The notes under the pieces: generated by a model
The model's database searches: none
Told to the model about the DNA's origin: nothing
What the model saw: the letters and a program-made list of their open reading frames with translations, nothing else
Shown here: piece after piece, positions 24,634 through 33,908 of the stretch
Numbering within the stretch: position 1 is the first letter of the stretch
Layout of the letters: each line of letters begins with the position of its first letter
Translations under genes and position numbers: made by a program
Origin: Paracoccaceae bacterium
GTDB lineage: Bacteria; Pseudomonadota; Alphaproteobacteria; Rhodobacterales; Rhodobacteraceae
DNA length: 54,329 nucleotides
Direction: 5' to 3'
NCBI GenBank assembly: GCA_024226455.1
Contig: JAAELR010000178.1
Span: 1 to 54,329 of the forward strand

Positions 24634-25875
24634 TCAATCCGCCGGGTACTCTCGGAGCGGCGCGCCGCCGGCGAACATGTTGCCGCCTTGATAGTCGCAT
24701 GGCGCCTCCTGCATCTCCAGGTGCAGGGCCTTGCCGTCATAGGGGTGCGCCCGCGCCAGCGCCTCGTCGACGTCGATCCCCAGTCCCGGGGCTTGCGGCG
24801 CCGGGACAAAGCCATTGTCGACCCGGATCGCGCCGCCGATCAGCGCGTCGTGGAATTCCGTCTCGATGGTCTCTGCTACAGCCAGGTTGGGGATCGACAC
24901 CGAAAGCTGGATATTGGCGGCCCATTCCACCGGCCCGGCATAGAGATGCGGCGCCATCTGGGCGCCGAAGCACTCGGCCATGGCCGCCACTTTCTTCATC
25001 TCCCAGATGCCGCCGGCGCGCCCCAGTGCGGGTTGCAGGATGCTGGCGCCGCCGGTGCGCAGAAGTGTCGCGAACTCTGCCCTGGTGGTCAGCCGCTCGC
25101 CGGTGGCTATGGGGATCGACACTGCCCGGGCCACGGCGGCGAAATCGAGCAGGTTGTCGGGCGGGATCGGTTCCTCGAACCAGAGCGGGTGGTAGGGTTC
25201 CAGGGCGCGGCCCAGCCGGATTGCACCGGCGGGATTGAACTGGCCATGAGTGCCGAAGAGCAGATCTGCCCGGTCGCCCACCGCCTCGCGGATCGCGGCA
25301 CAGATGGCGACCGAGGCAGAGATGTCGGACACCGCCGGGTGATGCCCACCGCGGATCGTGTAAGGGCCAGCCGGGTCGAACTTTACTGCGGTAAAGCCCT
25401 TGTCCACCAGAGCCAGGGCGCTTTCAGCGGCCATTTCAGGCGAGACCCAGAATTCCGGCTGCCGGTGATGCGCCAGCGGGTAGAGATAGGAATAGGCGCG
25501 CACGCGGTCATTCATGCGACCGCCAAGCAAGGCCCAGACCGGGCGGTCCAGATGCTTGCCGAGGATGTCCCAGCAGGCGATCTCCAGCCCTGAAAAGGCG
25601 CCCATCACCGTCAGGTCGGGCCGCTGGGTGAAACCGCTGGAATAGGCTCGGCGGAACATCAGTTCGATATTCTCGGGCGCTTCGCCTTGCATGTGCCGGG
25701 CAAAGACATCGCGGATCACATGGGTCATCGCGTCGGGACCGACCGAAGAGGCATAGCACTCGCCCCAGCCGGTGATGCCGGTATCTGTGGTCAGTTTGAC
25801 GAGGATCCAGTAGCGCCCGCCCCAGCCCGGCGCTGGCGGGGCGGTGACGATGATGTCGAGATCCTGAAGTTTCAC
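24634..25875 (-). CDS. Mandelate racemase/muconate lactonizing enzyme family protein
   Basis: A 413-residue enolase-superfamily member with the N-terminal capping domain and C-terminal TIM barrel. Visible barrel elements are AVKFDPAGPY (Lys at the strand-2 position), WFEEPIPP and ATGERLTT (metal-ligand glutamates) and a late APHLYAGPVEWA histidine. At the strand-3 position, where an Asp metal ligand normally sits (as in DgoD IDFHGR), the sequence is FGTHGQF, keeping the His but not the Asp. GTG 25875 is chosen as start with AGGTG upstream; the longer frame overlaps the LysE gene. It follows the LysE exporter by 8 bases. Probably a sugar-acid dehydratase or epimerase; the substrate is unknown. 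Confidence 0.88.
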   Translation of the reverse strand: MKLQDLDIIVTAPPAPGWGGRYWILVKLTTDTGITGWGECYASSVGPDAMTHVIRDVFARHMQGEAPENIELMFRRAYSSGFTQRPDLTVMGAFSGLEIACWDILGKHLDRPVWALLGGRMNDRVRAYSYLYPLAHHRQPEFWVSPEMAAESALALVDKGFTAVKFDPAGPYTIRGGHHPAVSDISASVAICAAIREAVGDRADLLFGTHGQFNPAGAIRLGRALEPYHPLWFEEPIPPDNLLDFAAVARAVSIPIATGERLTTRAEFATLLRTGGASILQPALGRAGGIWEMKKVAAMAECFGAQMAPHLYAGPVEWAANIQLSVSIPNLAVAETIETEFHDALIGGAIRVDNGFVPAPQAPGLGIDVDEALARAHPYDGKALHLEMQEAPCDYQGGNMFAGGAPLREYPAD

Positions 25876-25883
25876 GAATGCAC

Positions 25884-26528
25884 CTACCCGGCCCTGTCCG
25901 ACAGGGCCAGCTTGATACCCAGAGCCACCAGCATCGTGCCGAGCACTCGGTCCATCCAGAGACCGAAAGAGGGGCGCCGCTTGATCCCGGCGATCAAGCG
26001 CTCGCCCAGCAGCACCAGTGGCGGTTCTATCAGTGCGGCCACAACGATGATGAGAACCCCGTGCAGGAACAGCTGCGCCGGCACCGGGCCGGCACCGGGC
26101 ACAACGAATTGCGGCAGAAAGGCCAGGAAAAACACCGCCACCTTGGGGTTGAGCAGCGCCACCAATACGCCCTGCCGGAATATCCGGGCGCTGCCGGACG
26201 CCCGCCCCGCGCCCTCGCCGGACACATATTTGTCGCCACCAGAGCGCAGTGCCTGAATGCCCAGCCAGATCAGATAGGCGGCCCCGACCCATTTTACCAT
26301 CGTGAATGCCGTGGCCGAGGTGGCCAGCACCGCCGACAGGCCAAGGGCCGCCATCAGCACATGGCCGAACGCTCCGGTCCAGATGCCGAACATCGCGAAA
26401 AAGCCGGCCCGCCGTCCACCCCGCGCGGTCTGGCCCAGAATAAAGGCGATGTCGGGACCGGGGGCGAGGTTCAGCACCACCGCAGCAGTCAGGAACGTGG
26501 TCCAGTGGACAAGGGAATAGTCGAACAT
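25884..26528 (-). CDS. LysE-family exporter
   Basis: A 214-residue inner-membrane protein with about six hydrophobic segments and the LysE/RhtB N-terminal signature LNLAPGPDIAFILGQTARGG, plus the internal LLNPKVAVFFLAFLPQF block. Such proteins export amino acids or related small molecules driven by proton exchange. It starts 4 bases before the stop region of the zinc alcohol dehydrogenase gene and precedes the enolase-superfamily gene by 8 bases, so all three may be transcribed together. Another LysE homologue is at 47827-48447. Confidence 0.9.
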   Translation of the reverse strand: MFDYSLVHWTTFLTAAVVLNLAPGPDIAFILGQTARGGRRAGFFAMFGIWTGAFGHVLMAALGLSAVLATSATAFTMVKWVGAAYLIWLGIQALRSGGDKYVSGEGAGRASGSARIFRQGVLVALLNPKVAVFFLAFLPQFVVPGAGPVPAQLFLHGVLIIVVAALIEPPLVLLGERLIAGIKRRPSFGLWMDRVLGTMLVALGIKLALSDRAG

Positions 26529-26532
26529 GGGT

Positions 26533-27612
26533 CTAGAACACGATCACATTGCGCCGCGCCGCGCCGGTGCGGGTATCGGCGATGGCCTCGTTGATCTGTT
26601 CGAGCCGCCAGCGCCCCGATATCAGTTCGTCCAGCTTCAGCCGCCCCTGCTGGTACAGGTCCACCATCCAGGGAATGTCACGCGCCAGCACCACGTCGCC
26701 CATCTTCGAGCCGATCATCTGCTGTGCCACGGCGGCGACCACCACGGGCTCGTAGCTGACCATGTCGCCGGAATGCGGCATACCGACCATCACCATCTTG
26801 CCATGTGCGGCCAAATAGCGGGTCGCGGTCTCGAAAGCCTTGGGCGCGCCGACGGTGACAAAGACATAGTCCGCGCCGGCTCCGAGGATCTTCTTGGCCG
26901 CCGACCACGGTTTGGCCTCGGTCGCCAGCACGCCGTCGGTGGCGCCGAATTCGCGGGCAATGTCCAGCTTTGCCTCGGTCATGTCCACCGCGACGATACG
27001 CGAGGCCCCGGCGATGCGGGCGCCCTGGATGGCGTTCAGCCCGATGCCGCCGGCACCGATCACCACGCAGGTTTGTCCGGCACGCAGGCGCGCGGTGTTG
27101 ACCACCGCGCCCATGCCGGTGATCACGCCGCAGCTCAGCAGGCTGGCTGCGTCCATCGGCATGTCGGCGGGGATCTTCACCACCTGGCTTTCATCGACCA
27201 CCACGGCTTGGGCAAAGGCGCCGGTGCGCAGCCCCTGATCGACCGGTTCAGCCCCCGCGGATATCGGATGCGACACCGTGTCGAAGGGGGCCGTGCAGGT
27301 GGCCGGATGCGCGGTGCGGCAGGTGGGGCAGGCGCCGCAGGACCGGATCAGCGTCACCAGCACCGTGTCGCCCACTGCCAGCGTGCTTACGCCGTGGCCC
27401 ACCGCCGTCACGGTGCCCGCCGCCTCGTGGCCATAGACCGCCGGCAGATGGCCACCCCAGCCGCCATCGGCATAAGTGATGTCGGAGTGGCAGATCGCGC
27501 AGGCGGCCAGATCGACCTCGACCTCGCCGGGGCCGGGATCGGCCAGCGTGATGTCTTCGATGCTCAGTGCTTTGCCGAATTCGCGGCAGACCGCCGCCTT
27601 GACCGTTTTCAT
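26533..27612 (-). CDS. Zinc-dependent alcohol dehydrogenase
   Basis: A 359-residue medium-chain dehydrogenase of the class III-like branch. Catalytic zinc ligands are in ACAICHSDIT and VYGHEAAG (Cys/His) with the later SCGVITGMG cysteine. The structural zinc site is CGACPTCRTAHPATC with four cysteines. The Rossmann loop is VIGAGGIGLNAIQGA. ATG 27612 is the only start preserving the family N-terminus (KTVKAAVCREFGKAL). It would oxidise an alcohol or formaldehyde-like adduct with NAD. It is followed 4 bases later by the LysE gene and preceded by a second dehydrogenase 105 bases upstream. Confidence 0.92.
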   Translation of the reverse strand: MKTVKAAVCREFGKALSIEDITLADPGPGEVEVDLAACAICHSDITYADGGWGGHLPAVYGHEAAGTVTAVGHGVSTLAVGDTVLVTLIRSCGACPTCRTAHPATCTAPFDTVSHPISAGAEPVDQGLRTGAFAQAVVVDESQVVKIPADMPMDAASLLSCGVITGMGAVVNTARLRAGQTCVVIGAGGIGLNAIQGARIAGASRIVAVDMTEAKLDIAREFGATDGVLATEAKPWSAAKKILGAGADYVFVTVGAPKAFETATRYLAAHGKMVMVGMPHSGDMVSYEPVVVAAVAQQMIGSKMGDVVLARDIPWMVDLYQQGRLKLDELISGRWRLEQINEAIADTRTGAARRNVIVF

Positions 27613-27717
27613 GGGCTCTCTTCCGGTTTGCTTGCAGCGTGTTGCGCCAGATTGACCACCGGCGCGAGGCGCCCGCAAGCCCCAAACCGACGCGGGTGGC
27701 GGCGCTTGCGGGCACCG

Positions 27718-28686
27718 CTATCCGACGGGGGCGATATCGACGACCACGATGCCGGTTTTCTGCGCCGTATCGACATAGCGGTAGGCCTCGGCGATCTGCC
27801 TCAGCGGATAGTGGCGGTCGATCACCGCGCGCAACTCGTCGGCGGCGACCCGGGCGCGGATGAATTCCATCGCCTCGGCGCTTTCCACCGGCATCGGCAT
27901 GATCACCCGCTGCTTGCCGCCCCGACGATACCACAATGGCAGCCACAGGTTCTGGTACCAGGGGCCCAGATCGGTGGCCGAATAGGTGCCGCCGGGTTTC
28001 AGCAGATGCCGGCAGTGGAAAAAGGTGGTCTTGCCGACCGCGTCGAGCACGAAGTCGAAGCGTTCTGGGATCGCGGTGAAATCCTCGGCCGTGTAGTCGA
28101 TCACCCTGTCGGCGCCGAGGCTTTCGGCCAGTTCCAGATGTTTGGTGCCGACCACCGCCGTCACCGTTGCGCCGCGGGCGTTGGCAAGTTGCACCGCCGC
28201 CGTGCCGATGGCGCCAGAGCCACCATAGATCAGGATCGTCTGGCCGGGCTGCGGCGCGAAGGTCCCAAGATAGGTGTTGGCATAGAACGCACCCTCGCAC
28301 AGCACGGCCTGGGCGAAATCCAGACCTTCGGGCATTGGGGCAATCATCGCGCCGGAGGGCAGGCAAAGATATTCCGCATGCGCCCCGGCGCCGTCCGGGG
28401 CCAGGCCAAAGACCCGCTGGCCGGGGGCGAAGCCGGTGACCTGCGGCCCCACGGCCTCTACCACGCCGGAAAAGTCGAAACCGAGGATCGGATGTCTGGG
28501 GCGAAACAGCCCGAACATGGGCCGCATGAACCAGGGATGCGCGCGCAGGGCGCAGGCATCCGTGCGGGTCACGGTGCTGGTGTGGACCTTGACCAGAACG
28601 TCGTTCGGGCCGGGCCGAGGCGTCGGTACGTCGCGCAATTGCAGCACGTCCGGAGAGCCAAAGCGGGTATGGACCGAGGCCTTCAT
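27718..28686 (-). CDS. Zinc-independent NAD(P)-dependent alcohol dehydrogenase / quinone reductase
   Basis: A 322-residue medium-chain dehydrogenase without zinc ligands, starting MKASVHTRFGSPDVLQL. The NAD(P)H-binding loop is ILIYGGSGAIGTAAVQLA, and GFDFSGVVEAVG marks the family. These proteins reduce quinones or alpha,beta-unsaturated carbonyls. It lies upstream of the zinc alcohol dehydrogenase on the same strand with a 105-base gap and downstream of the MFS pump. No specific substrate can be inferred. Confidence 0.88.
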   Translation of the reverse strand: MKASVHTRFGSPDVLQLRDVPTPRPGPNDVLVKVHTSTVTRTDACALRAHPWFMRPMFGLFRPRHPILGFDFSGVVEAVGPQVTGFAPGQRVFGLAPDGAGAHAEYLCLPSGAMIAPMPEGLDFAQAVLCEGAFYANTYLGTFAPQPGQTILIYGGSGAIGTAAVQLANARGATVTAVVGTKHLELAESLGADRVIDYTAEDFTAIPERFDFVLDAVGKTTFFHCRHLLKPGGTYSATDLGPWYQNLWLPLWYRRGGKQRVIMPMPVESAEAMEFIRARVAADELRAVIDRHYPLRQIAEAYRYVDTAQKTGIVVVDIAPVG

Positions 28687-28756
28687 GGCTATCCTCCTGT
28701 AATAGGCACCGCGCGCTCGGCCAGTCTATACCGGTGGCCGCGGGCAGAAAACCCCT

Positions 28757-29965
28757 TCAGGTCGTGGCCACGCGCGGGCGTGAGATGAAGACCAGCGCCC
28801 CGGCGACGATCAGCAGCATCGACAGCATGAATGGCGCACCGGGCAGGTAGACGGGCGCGGTTTCGGCGGTGAAAAAGGCGAATGTCTGGGTCATCAGCAG
28901 CGGGGCGACGATCATCGACACCGCCGCGGTCGAGGTCAGCACACCCTGCAACTCTCCTTGTGCGTCATCGGGAACGGTGCGCGACATCATGCCCTGCAAC
29001 GCCGGAGAAACCACGGCGCCGAGCGCCGAGATGGGTGTCAGCAGCAGGGCGACCGTGCCGTTGGTGATCACCGACAGCAGGAAAAACGACAGCAGGCTGA
29101 AGCCGAGCCCGTAGATCACCGTGCGCGCCTCGCCCCAGCGCGCCAGCACCATGCGGATCAGCCAGCCCTGGGTCAGCGTCATCGCCATGCCGAAGACGGT
29201 CAGCGACAGCCCGACCATGCCCGATTCCCAGCCGAATCGCTCTCGGGTGAAATAGGCCCAGATCGACGGATAGGCGTAGAACGCCACCTGATAGAGAAAG
29301 AACAACGTCAGCAACCGCCCGGCCCCGGGCAGCGAGCCGATCTGCCGCAAGGCGCCAAGCGGGTTGGCGCGGCGCCATTCGAAACGGCGACGGATGCGGT
29401 CGGTGACGGTCTCGGGCAGCACGAAATAGCCGAAAGCCAGGTTCGTCGCGGCAAGGACTGCCGCGGTAAAGAAGGGCGCGCGGGTGCCGAGCTCTCCCAT
29501 CACGCCGCCCAGAAGCGGGCCGATGATGAACCCGACGCCGAAGGCCGCACTGATCAGGCCGAAATTGGTGGCCTTGCTTTCAGGCCTGGAAATATCGGCC
29601 ATATAGGCGTTGGCAGTCGATTGCGTCGCCGCGGTGATGCCGCCGATGATGCGGCCCAAAAGCAAGAGCCAGATCACCCCGGCCAGCGCCATCACCAGAT
29701 AGTCCAGCACCATCACGCAAAGCGCCACCAGCAGCACCGGGCGGCGCCCGAACCGGTCGGAAAGATTGCCCACCACAGGGCCGAAGAGGAACTGCATCAC
29801 CGCGAAAGAGGTGGCAAGTATGCCGCCCCAGATCGCCGCATTGGCAAGGTTGCCGCCCGTCACCTCGCCAATGAGGTCGGGCATCACGGGCATGATCAGC
29901 CCGATTCCCATACTGTTGATTGCGACGGTGATCAGAATGAACACCGTGGGCAGGGATTTCGTCAT
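28757..29965 (-). CDS. MFS transporter, TetA-like
   Basis: A 402-residue major facilitator with twelve predicted helices. Family signatures include the first-helix motif IGLIMPVMPDLIGEV, motif A GNLSDRFGRRPVLL between helices 2 and 3, and the antiporter motif C-like GVGFIIGPLLGG in helix 5. These mark the drug:proton antiporter TCR/Tet group. ATG 29965 was chosen; the in-frame extension has no ribosome site. It is transcribed away from nothing in particular: argE lies upstream on the same strand with a 114-base gap. Substrate unknown; resistance should not be assumed. Confidence 0.9.
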   Translation of the reverse strand: MTKSLPTVFILITVAINSMGIGLIMPVMPDLIGEVTGGNLANAAIWGGILATSFAVMQFLFGPVVGNLSDRFGRRPVLLVALCVMVLDYLVMALAGVIWLLLLGRIIGGITAATQSTANAYMADISRPESKATNFGLISAAFGVGFIIGPLLGGVMGELGTRAPFFTAAVLAATNLAFGYFVLPETVTDRIRRRFEWRRANPLGALRQIGSLPGAGRLLTLFFLYQVAFYAYPSIWAYFTRERFGWESGMVGLSLTVFGMAMTLTQGWLIRMVLARWGEARTVIYGLGFSLLSFFLLSVITNGTVALLLTPISALGAVVSPALQGMMSRTVPDDAQGELQGVLTSTAAVSMIVAPLLMTQTFAFFTAETAPVYLPGAPFMLSMLLIVAGALVFISRPRVATT

Positions 29966-30079
29966 GTTTTCCGGTCCAGGGTATGACCCACCGGTGAAGC
30001 TGAGAGATAGGCGCCCGCGAGGCAAGTTAAATGGCGCCGGGGTAAGGAATTCCGGACATTGGCTGGTTCGTTACGCACG

Positions 30080-31228
30080 TTACAGGCGATCGCCCAGCCG
30101 CGACAGCATGTCGAGGCAGGCCTGAAGCTGATGCAGTTCCAGAAACTCGTCGGCCTTGTGGGCCTGTTCGATAGAGCCCGGGCCGCAGACAACCACGTCA
30201 ATGCCCAGCGATTGAAACAGCCCCGCCTCGGTGCCGAAGGGCACCACGTCGGCGCCGTTGGCGCCGGTCAGATCCGCCACAAGGTCACGCGCGGCGTTGG
30301 CCTGCATCGGTTCCAGCCCGGCGACCTCGCCGATGGTGGTGGTGACGATGCCGGTCCCGGGGTCGACGGCACGCATGGCCGGCAGCAGCAGGTCGGTGGT
30401 AAAACCGGCCAGGTCGGCCTTGACGAAATCGGCGTCGGCGGTGACCACCGGGCGCATTTCCCACTCCACATGGGCGTGGTCGGCGATCACGTTATGGGCC
30501 ACGCCGCCATGCAGGGACCCGACATTGATCGTGGTCCAGGGCGGCTGGAACCGGCTGCCCAGGGGGGTGCGGGCCTTGAGTTGTTCTCTCAGCGCCAGCA
30601 GGCGAGCGATATAGCGCGTGGCGTATTCCACCGCGTTGACGCCGCTGTCGGGGGACGAGCCATGCCCGGCGAGCCCGGTGAATTCAGTGCTGTATTCATA
30701 GCAGCCCTTGTGCCCCTCGATTATACGCATCTCGGTCGGCTCGCCGATGATGGCAAGTGCGGGGCGGGTGTCGCGGTCGCGCAGCGCGGCGATCAGGTGA
30801 CCGGCGCCGATGCATCCGGTCTCTTCGTCATGGGTGAAGGCGAAATGCAGTGGCCGGTCGGTGATGCGCTTTGCCAGATACGGAGCAGCCGTCAGGCAGG
30901 CGGCGATGAAGCCCTTCATGTCGCAACTGCCGCGGCCAAAAAGCCGCCCGTCGCGTTCTGTCAGGGTGAACGGATCAGAGGTCCATGGCTGACCCTCGAC
31001 CGGGACCACATCCGTATGGCCCGACAACACGATGCCGCCATCGGTTTGCGGCCCCAGCGTGGCCCAGAGATTGGCCTTGGCGCCGGTCGGGTCCTGCATC
31101 ACCTCGACGCGGGCACCGGCCGCTTCGAGCCGCCGGGCCAGGTAGCCGATCATTTCCAGGTTGCTGTCGGTCGAGACGGTGGCAAAGGCAATCAGGTCGC
31201 GCAGGATGGTGACGGTATCGAAAAGCAT
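30080..31228 (-). CDS. argE: Acetylornithine deacetylase
   Basis: A 382-residue M20-family metallohydrolase that removes acetate from N-acetylornithine in arginine synthesis. Metal ligands are in LSGHTDVVP (His, then Asp in GRGSCDMKGF), THDEETGCIGA (catalytic Glu plus ligand Glu), IIGEPTEMR and the C-terminal GTEAGLFQSLGIDVVVCGPG. The dimerisation domain lies around residues 180-290. ATG 31228 (MLFDTVTILRDLIAF) aligns with family starts; ATG 31258 is in frame but without a ribosome site. Other M20 enzymes are close, yet the residues fit ArgE best. Confidence 0.88.
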   Translation of the reverse strand: MLFDTVTILRDLIAFATVSTDSNLEMIGYLARRLEAAGARVEVMQDPTGAKANLWATLGPQTDGGIVLSGHTDVVPVEGQPWTSDPFTLTERDGRLFGRGSCDMKGFIAACLTAAPYLAKRITDRPLHFAFTHDEETGCIGAGHLIAALRDRDTRPALAIIGEPTEMRIIEGHKGCYEYSTEFTGLAGHGSSPDSGVNAVEYATRYIARLLALREQLKARTPLGSRFQPPWTTINVGSLHGGVAHNVIADHAHVEWEMRPVVTADADFVKADLAGFTTDLLLPAMRAVDPGTGIVTTTIGEVAGLEPMQANAARDLVADLTGANGADVVPFGTEAGLFQSLGIDVVVCGPGSIEQAHKADEFLELHQLQACLDMLSRLGDRL

Positions 31229-31361
31229 GGCTGCAGATTGTCCCTTGCTGTCAATCATGGCGCCAGCGCGCTGCCGCGTGCCGCCTCGTTTGGCAAACCA
31301 TTTCCCCGGGGCGATGCAGAAGCCCCCCGCGCCGGCCTGACCGGGTCAGCGGTCCAACGCT

Positions 31362-32180
31362 TCAGTCGCCCAGCTTTTTGTGCACCTCGTCCAGGTCGAT
31401 CTCGGCAATGGGCATCTTGTTGCCCGGGTTGTCGAAATCGTATTTGAACACGTTGAAATCGCGCTTGTAGATTTCATAGACCAGATGCATCGACAGGTCG
31501 TCGAAATAATCCTCTACCGGATGGGCGCGCTTGGGTCCGTGGCCTTCGGATTCGTTGAACCGCGGGATCTTGTCCAGCGCCACCGGATGCGCCACCTCGA
31601 CCGCATCCAGCACCGCCTGCATGCCCTCGTTGAATTTCTCGGTATGCACGATGTAATCGTAGAGCCCGCCATTGACGATGAAGGTCGAAACATGGCCCGA
31701 CATGGCCGACCAGTGAATGTCGGGGTCCATCGGGCGCCGCCAGCGGATGCTGTCGCGGACAAACAGCAGAAAGCGGCGGAAAGACCGGATCTGGTCAAAT
31801 TCCTGCTTGCCGACCTCGCCGCCGACCTCGACGCCGTATTTCTGGGTCAGCAGCGGCACCAGATTGCCGCGATAGCGCTTGCCGTTGCGCTGGATGCCGC
31901 AGATCTTGTCGAAAAAAGAACTGAGAACCCGGGTATAGGGATTGCGCACGCAGGTGAAGGCGAAGGACCGGTGCTGTTGCACGTTTTTGGTGATCTTCGC
32001 CTGGCTGTCGTCCAGGGCCCACTTGTGCATGCCTTCCTTGGCGTCATGTATGTCGCCGTCGAAGAATTCTCCATGATCGGAATAGTACATGATCTGCCCG
32101 ATGGTCGAGCAGGCGCATTTGGGAACCACCCTGTAGGCCATGCTCTCGCTTTCAGTCATCCAGGTGCCGGGAAAACCCAT
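31362..32180 (-). CDS. Sulfotransferase (carbohydrate type)
   Basis: A 272-residue sulfotransferase family 2 protein. The PAPS 5'-sulfate motif is YRVVPKCACSTIGQI (residues ~16-30), and the 3'-phosphate motif is FTCVRNPYTRVLSSFF. The KCACST version resembles eukaryotic carbohydrate sulfotransferases. ATG 32180 has AAGGAGG 9 bases upstream. It diverges from the Branch/DUF5928 glycosyltransferase over 150 bases of AT-rich DNA. Divergent control suggests that it modifies a glycan made with that enzyme; this is inference. Confidence 0.88.
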   Translation of the reverse strand: MGFPGTWMTESESMAYRVVPKCACSTIGQIMYYSDHGEFFDGDIHDAKEGMHKWALDDSQAKITKNVQQHRSFAFTCVRNPYTRVLSSFFDKICGIQRNGKRYRGNLVPLLTQKYGVEVGGEVGKQEFDQIRSFRRFLLFVRDSIRWRRPMDPDIHWSAMSGHVSTFIVNGGLYDYIVHTEKFNEGMQAVLDAVEVAHPVALDKIPRFNESEGHGPKRAHPVEDYFDDLSMHLVYEIYKRDFNVFKYDFDNPGNKMPIAEIDLDEVHKKLGD

Positions 32181-32330
32181 TGTCTTTCGCCTCCTTCTCG
32201 GCGGCCTGTTGCCCAAGAGGGTGGGCCGCACGAATTTGTGCAGAAAAGATCAAAGAAACACTGTTTTTTCAATGGGTGTTCACGATATCTATGCAAACAA
32301 TTGGTGGTAAATCGGGGAAATGTTTCCGAA
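32181..32330. promoter_or_regulatory. Shared AT-rich promoter region of a divergent gene pair
   Basis: The 150 bases between the sulfotransferase and glycosyltransferase starts are richer in A/T than the surroundings (for example ACTGTTTTTTCAATGGG and TATGCAAACAATTGG) and contain no ORF. They probably hold back-to-back promoters. No known operator was recognised. Confidence 0.45.
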
Positions 32331-33908
32331 ATGGCGAAAATTGCCTTCATACTGTTGTGTCACAAGGACCCCGAGGCGATCATCAAGCAGGCGCAGCGGC
32401 TGACTGCGGCGGGCGATTACATCTCGATTCATTTCGATGCCAGCGCCAATGCGGACCATTATGTCCGGATCACCGGCAAGCTGGCGGGCAACCCCAACGT
32501 CGCCTTCGTGCAGGGCCGGGTGAAATGCGGCTGGGGTGAGTGGTCGCTGGTCGAGGCGACGCTGTTGGCGGTCGAAGCGGCGGTGAACGCGTTTCCGCGG
32601 GCGACGCATTTCTACATGCTTTCGGGCGACTGCATGTCGATCAAGTCGGCGGGCTATGCGAAGAGTTTCCTCGATAATGACGATGTCGACTATATCGAAT
32701 GCTTCGATTTCTTCGCCAGCGACTGGATCAAGACCGGGATGAAGGGCGATCGGCTGCGCTATCGCCACTTCTTCAACGAGCGAAAGCACAAGTTCCTGTT
32801 CTATGCCAACGTCAACCTGCAGCGCAAACTGGGGCTGTCGCGCAAGATACCGGCCGACCTGCAGGTCATGATCGGCAGCCAATGGTGGTGCCTGCGCCGG
32901 CGCACGGTCGAGTGGATACTGGAGTTCCGTCTCGCCCGGCCCGACGTGGTCCGCTTCTTTCGAACCACCTGGATCCCGGACGAGACGTTTTTTCAGACCC
33001 TGGTGCCGCATTTGGTGCCCGAGCATGAGATTCGCGCGAGAACACTGACCTTCCTGATGTTCACCGATTACGGCATGCCGGTGACCTTCTACAACGACCA
33101 CTACGACCTGCTGCTCAGCCAGGATTTCCTGTTTGCCCGCAAGATATCTGCCGACGCGCATGAGTTGAAAAAGCGGCTCGGCGATCTGTATGCCAGCAGC
33201 CACAAAGAGTTCAAGGTTTCCAACGAGGGTTCGAGCCTTTTCAGGTTTCTGGCCGGGCGCGGGCGGATTGGGCGGCGCTTTGCGCCTCGGTTCTGGGAGA
33301 CCGAATCGAGCCTGGGGCGCGAACGCGAGCTGCTGCTGGTTGTGTGCAAGAAATGGCATGTCGCCAAACGGCTGCTGACCGGGATCCGCGAGGCCACAGT
33401 GCTGCCCTGCGTCGAGTATCTGTTCAACGAAGACAATACCGACCTGCCCGATCTCGGCGGCATTCAGCGCACTATCGGTAAACGCACCAGGCACCGCCGC
33501 TCGCTGATGCGGATGCTGTTTGACTATTACGGAACCGACCGGATGGTGATCTGTCTGGACCCCAGCAATCTCGACCTGATGCGGGACTTCTACTCTGACC
33601 GGTCGACTACGCGGCTGCTTGAGGTGCAGTGCAGCTTCACCGACGATTATCTTCTGGGACACGCCAAACGGGTCGGGCTGGCTGGCGAGCGTACCAGCCA
33701 GGAGGCGTTCGAATTGCTGTTGCCAACGATCCGCAGCGACATGACCTTCGAAAGCGACCAGATTCGCGACGCCGGTTTCGACCATGTCTACCGCATGCGC
33801 CAGGAGCGCAGCGTCGACGTCAATGCGACGGAGCTGGCGCGCTTCCTGGAGATCGGCAAAGAAAAGGCGCGCAGGATTGCCTCGAATAGCGGGCTGTTCA
33901 CCGACTGA
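32331..33908 (+). CDS. Branch-type (core-2/I) glycosyltransferase with DUF5928
   Basis: A 525-residue protein. Residues ~1-245 resemble the core-2/I-branching beta-1,6-N-acetylglucosaminyltransferase family (GT14): AFILLCHKDPEAI, THFYMLSGDCM (donor/acceptor region), GSQWWCLRRRTVEWI and WIPDETFFQTL (with a conserved acidic residue). The remainder (~260-525) matches the Rhodobacterales DUF5928 region, with a helical, basic C-terminus. ATG 32331 has GGGGAAATG about 11 bases upstream; upstream in-frame codons belong to the antisense sulfotransferase. No membrane anchor is predicted. It likely builds a surface polysaccharide branch. Confidence 0.82.
   Translation: MAKIAFILLCHKDPEAIIKQAQRLTAAGDYISIHFDASANADHYVRITGKLAGNPNVAFVQGRVKCGWGEWSLVEATLLAVEAAVNAFPRATHFYMLSGDCMSIKSAGYAKSFLDNDDVDYIECFDFFASDWIKTGMKGDRLRYRHFFNERKHKFLFYANVNLQRKLGLSRKIPADLQVMIGSQWWCLRRRTVEWILEFRLARPDVVRFFRTTWIPDETFFQTLVPHLVPEHEIRARTLTFLMFTDYGMPVTFYNDHYDLLLSQDFLFARKISADAHELKKRLGDLYASSHKEFKVSNEGSSLFRFLAGRGRIGRRFAPRFWETESSLGRERELLLVVCKKWHVAKRLLTGIREATVLPCVEYLFNEDNTDLPDLGGIQRTIGKRTRHRRSLMRMLFDYYGTDRMVICLDPSNLDLMRDFYSDRSTTRLLEVQCSFTDDYLLGHAKRVGLAGERTSQEAFELLLPTIRSDMTFESDQIRDAGFDHVYRMRQERSVDVNATELARFLEIGKEKARRIASNSGLFTD

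Noticed and set aside
28757-29965. Assignment of the MFS pump as a tetracycline resistance gene
   Set aside because: TetA-like family membership alone does not show drug specificity; labelled by family only.
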